Assembly: GCF_014201145.1 (NCBI RefSeq)
Contig: NZ_JACHDP010000001.1
Span: forward strand, 6,944,001 to 7,008,000
Direction: 5' to 3'
Origin: Micromonospora parathelypteridis
GTDB taxonomy: Bacteria > Actinomycetota > Actinomycetes > Mycobacteriales > Micromonosporaceae
DNA: 64,000 nucleotides
Shown: positions 61,453-64,000 of the stretch, one piece after another
Numbering within the stretch: the stretch's first letter is position 1
Layout of the letters: every line of letters begins with the position of its first letter
Made by a program: the position numbers and the translations under genes
The notes under the pieces: model-generated
Seen by the model: only the letters and a program-made list of their open reading frames with translations
Database searches by the model: none
Told to the model about the DNA's origin: nothing

Positions 61453-64000
61453 ATGCTGCTACGGGTGCTCGGGCCGCTTGAGGTCGAGGTCGACACAGGC
61501 GGGCCGGTCGACCTCGGCGGCCCCCGCCAACGCGCCGTGCTCGCGCTGCTGCTGGCGGCCCGGGGTGAGGCCGTCTCCGTCGGTCATCTGATCGAGGATC
61601 TGTGGCGTGGTGACGCACCGCCGCGGGCGATCGCCTCCCTCCAGGCGTACGTCTCCCACCTGCGCCGCCTGCTGGAGCCGGCCCGCGAGCGCCGCGCGCC
61701 GGCGCGGGTCCTGGTCACCACACCACCGGGCTACGCGATCCGGGTGCCCCGCGATGCCGTCGACGCCGGCCGGTTCGAGGCGCTGCTCGGGGAGGCGCGC
61801 GCGGTCAGCCCCGCCGATCCGGCACGCGCACGTCTGCTGCTCAGCACCGGGCTCGACCTGTGGCGCGGCCGGGCGTACGCCGAATTCGCCGGGGAGCCGT
61901 GGGCGCAGCCGGAGGTCGTGCGACTGGAGGAGCTGCGTCTCGTCGCCCGGGAACTGCTACTCGACGTGACCGTGCGCTGCGGCGACGCGGCCTCGGCCGT
62001 ACCGGAGGCCGAGGCGCTGACCCGGCAGGCGCCGCTGCGGGAGGAGAGTTGGCGGCTGCTGGCGCTGGCGCTGTGGCGTACCGGTCGGCAGGGCGACGCG
62101 CTGGCCGCGCTGCGCCGGGCGCGGGCGACCCTGGCGGATCAGCTCGGCCTGGACCCCGGCCCGGCGTTGGTCGAGGTGGAGTCCGCGATCCTGGGCCAAC
62201 GTCTCGACCTGCTCCCACCGGTGGCCGCGACGGCGGCACACGTCGACGCCACACCACCGCCGGCAGAGGACGTCTTCGTCGGACGGGAGGCCGAGCTGGC
62301 CGCTCTCGGGCGGGCCGCCGCCGAGGCGATGACGAGTGGGCCGCGGATCGCGCTGCTCAGCGGGGAGGCCGGGGCCGGCAAGACGAGCGTGCTCGCCCGG
62401 TTCCGGGAGGCGCTCACCGCCCACGGCTGGCTGGTCGCCGTCGGCCGCTGCCCCGAGGTCGAGGGCGCCCCGCCGGCCTGGGCGTGGGTCGAGGCGCTGC
62501 GGCAGCTCGCCCAGGAAGCTCCCCCGGGCGATCTCGCGCCGGCGCTGACCCCGCTGCTCGGCGGGAGCGACGGCGAGCCGGGCGGTGACGTCACCGCCGG
62601 CCGGTTCCGGCTGCACCGGGCCGTCGGCGCCTGGTTGGACGCGACCGCGGTCGACAGGCCGGTCGCGGTGGTCCTCGACGACCTGCACGCCGCCGACGCC
62701 GAGACACTGCTCCTCCTGAACAGCGTCATCGAACTGACCACTGGCCCCGTGCTGTTCGTCGCGGCGTTGCGCCCCGCCGACAACCGGGAGCGACTCGCCG
62801 ACACCATGGCCGTCCTGGCCCGTCGATCACCTCACCGGATCCAGCTGGGCGGCCTGACGACGGCCGAGATCGAGACGCTGCTCGGGGCGCTGGCCCGGAC
62901 CACCGTCGACGCCGACACGGTCACCGCGCTGACCGAGCGGACCGGCGGCAACCCGTTCTACGTCCGGGAGTCGGCGCGGCTGCTCGCCGCCGAGGGCTCG
63001 CTCGTCGCCACCTCCGACGTGCCCGAGGGGGTACGTGACGTGCTGCGCCGGAGAATCTCCCGCTTGCCGTCATCGGCGGTCTCGGTGCTGCGCCTCGCCG
63101 CCGCTCTCGGGCGGGAGGCGGACGTACGGACACTCGTCGACGCCGCCGGCACCGACGAGGCGTCCGCCCTCGAGGCGCTGGAGGTCGGGCTGACCGCCGG
63201 CCTGCTCACCGAACCGGCACCGGGGCGGGTGCGGTTCGTGCACGGTCTGGTCCGCGACACCATCTACACCGACCTTCCCCAACTTCGCCGCACCCACCTG
63301 CACGCCCGGATCGCCGCCGCCACCCGCCGACTGACGCCCGACGACTACCCGGCCCTGGCCCACCACTACGCCCGCGCGGCGTCGGCCGACACCGCGCCGC
63401 TCGCCGTCGACTACGCAGTGCGCGCCGCCGAACTGGCCGAGCGGCGGTACGTGTACGACGCCGCGATCGAGCTGCTCCGCAACGCCGTCGACGCCGCTGG
63501 CACGGTCGCCGGGGATCGCGACGCGCTGCGTGTCGACCTGCTCGGCCGGCTGTTGCGCGCCCAGGCTCGGGCCGGTGCGGTGGCCGCCGCCCAGCAGACC
63601 CGCGCGCGGGCCATCGACGTCGCCGTCGGGTCCGGCCGGGACGAGCTGCTGGTCGCGGCGTTCACCGCGTGGACCGTCCCCACCCCGTGGCTGACCCACG
63701 CGTACGGCGACGTGGACCACCGGGTCGTCGAGCTGCTCGCTGGGCTGCTGCGCGCCGACGACCTGGACCCGGTCGCCCGCTGCCGGCTGCTCGACGCGCT
63801 GGCCACCGAGCTGGAGGGCGAGGCGGACCCCCGCGGCGCGGAGGCCGGACGGGAGGCGCTGACAATCTCCCGGCGACAGGACGACCCCGAGCTGCGTGCC
63901 CTCGGGTTGGCCGCCCGTGTCCGCACCATGCGCTACGAGCTGGAGGCGCCGCAGCGGCGGGAGCTGGCCCTGGAGCTGCGCGCCCTCGCCGACAAGCACG
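61453..64000 (+). CDS. Large SARP-family regulator with AAA/STAND ATPase (3' end beyond window)
   Basis: At least 849 residues are visible and the frame is still open at the window end. Residues ~1-90 are the SARP winged helix ('MLLRVLGPLEVEVDTGGPVDLGGPRQRAVLALLLAARGEAVSVGHLIEDLWRGDAPPRAIASLQAYVSHLRRLLEP'), ~95-250 the BTAD domain ('GRFEALLGEARA...LDLWRGRAYAEFAGEPWAQPEVVRLEELRLVARELLLDVTV', 'LREESWRLLALALWRTGRQGDALAALRRARATLADQLGLDPGPAL'), and ~275-600 an ATPase ('VFVGREAELAALGRAAAEA', Walker A GEAGAGKTS at ~302-310, Walker B 'VAVVLDDLHAADAET'). A TPR-like part follows. AfsR-like proteins activate secondary metabolism. ATG 61453 starts the DNA-binding domain. Confidence 0.92.
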   Translation, partial: MLLRVLGPLEVEVDTGGPVDLGGPRQRAVLALLLAARGEAVSVGHLIEDLWRGDAPPRAIASLQAYVSHLRRLLEPARERRAPARVLVTTPPGYAIRVPRDAVDAGRFEALLGEARAVSPADPARARLLLSTGLDLWRGRAYAEFAGEPWAQPEVVRLEELRLVARELLLDVTVRCGDAASAVPEAEALTRQAPLREESWRLLALALWRTGRQGDALAALRRARATLADQLGLDPGPALVEVESAILGQRLDLLPPVAATAAHVDATPPPAEDVFVGREAELAALGRAAAEAMTSGPRIALLSGEAGAGKTSVLARFREALTAHGWLVAVGRCPEVEGAPPAWAWVEALRQLAQEAPPGDLAPALTPLLGGSDGEPGGDVTAGRFRLHRAVGAWLDATAVDRPVAVVLDDLHAADAETLLLLNSVIELTTGPVLFVAALRPADNRERLADTMAVLARRSPHRIQLGGLTTAEIETLLGALARTTVDADTVTALTERTGGNPFYVRESARLLAAEGSLVATSDVPEGVRDVLRRRISRLPSSAVSVLRLAAALGREADVRTLVDAAGTDEASALEALEVGLTAGLLTEPAPGRVRFVHGLVRDTIYTDLPQLRRTHLHARIAAATRRLTPDDYPALAHHYARAASADTAPLAVDYAVRAAELAERRYVYDAAIELLRNAVDAAGTVAGDRDALRVDLLGRLLRAQARAGAVAAAQQTRARAIDVAVGSGRDELLVAAFTAWTVPTPWLTHAYGDVDHRVVELLAGLLRADDLDPVARCRLLDALATELEGEADPRGAEAGREALTISRRQDDPELRALGLAARVRTMRYELEAPQRRELALELRALADKH

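Overview
The window is a high-GC actinobacterial chromosome segment, most likely from Micromonospora or a close relative. The basis is GC-rich codon use, many GTG starts, 4-nt start/stop overlaps, terminators without T-tracts, and gene families typical of Micromonosporaceae: SARP and LAL regulators, F420 enzymes, type II PKS and a branched-chain dehydrogenase with an Lrp regulator. The genus is an inference; no rRNA or tRNA gene was seen. The first and last genes are cut by the window edges.

Left part (1-9.9 kb): the tail of a metal/cobalamin-binding-type receptor, TerC and DoxX membrane proteins, an FKBP isomerase, a STAS protein, an SMP-30-like beta-propeller, a lipoprotein L,D-transpeptidase, and a secreted sugar-metabolism pair (Tat-exported TIM-barrel isomerase and a PKD-tailed sugar dehydrogenase). 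10-16 kb: a beta-helix protein, then a branched-chain 2-oxoacid dehydrogenase operon (E1alpha-E1beta-E2) divergent from its probable Lrp regulator. 16-25 kb: a standalone LigD-type polymerase domain, a surface-glycan block (acyltransferase, epimerase, GT2, divergent GT39), a phosphatase/NAD(P)HX dehydratase pair, and a long-form serine hydroxymethyltransferase behind a clear ZTP riboswitch. 25-30 kb: a small protein, an FMN alpha-hydroxyacid oxidase, a sialidase-fold protein, and a secreted trypsin-fold protein that has lost its catalytic triad.

30.4-41.7 kb: an aromatic (type II) polyketide cluster. A leftward, translationally coupled operon encodes a TcmI-type cyclase, a fused AccD-AccA carboxyltransferase, BCCP, biotin carboxylase, an ACP fused in one chain to an aromatase/cyclase, a cupin, KSalpha, CLF and an ABM monooxygenase. 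A rightward arm encodes a SARP activator, a second TcmI-type cyclase and an FAD hydroxylase. The gene set resembles whiE-type spore-pigment/pentangular clusters, but with its own acetyl-CoA carboxylase. The ACP-aromatase fusion, the alanine at the CLF active-site position and the repeat-built CLF N-terminus are the most unusual features of the window.

Right part (41.7-64 kb): a threonine-aldolase-like enzyme, a membrane-anchored helix-hairpin-helix protein, LtrA, a Sua5/YrdC-like plus maleate-isomerase-like pair, small secreted proteins, an F420-dependent oxidoreductase, a secreted beta-helix protein, an APC permease and a DUF5995 protein. It ends with three very large ATPase-containing regulators (LuxR/LAL, cyclase-AAA, SARP-AAA) around a SAM methyltransferase. 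At least three palindromic element families lie between genes; one has two copies about 55 kb apart.
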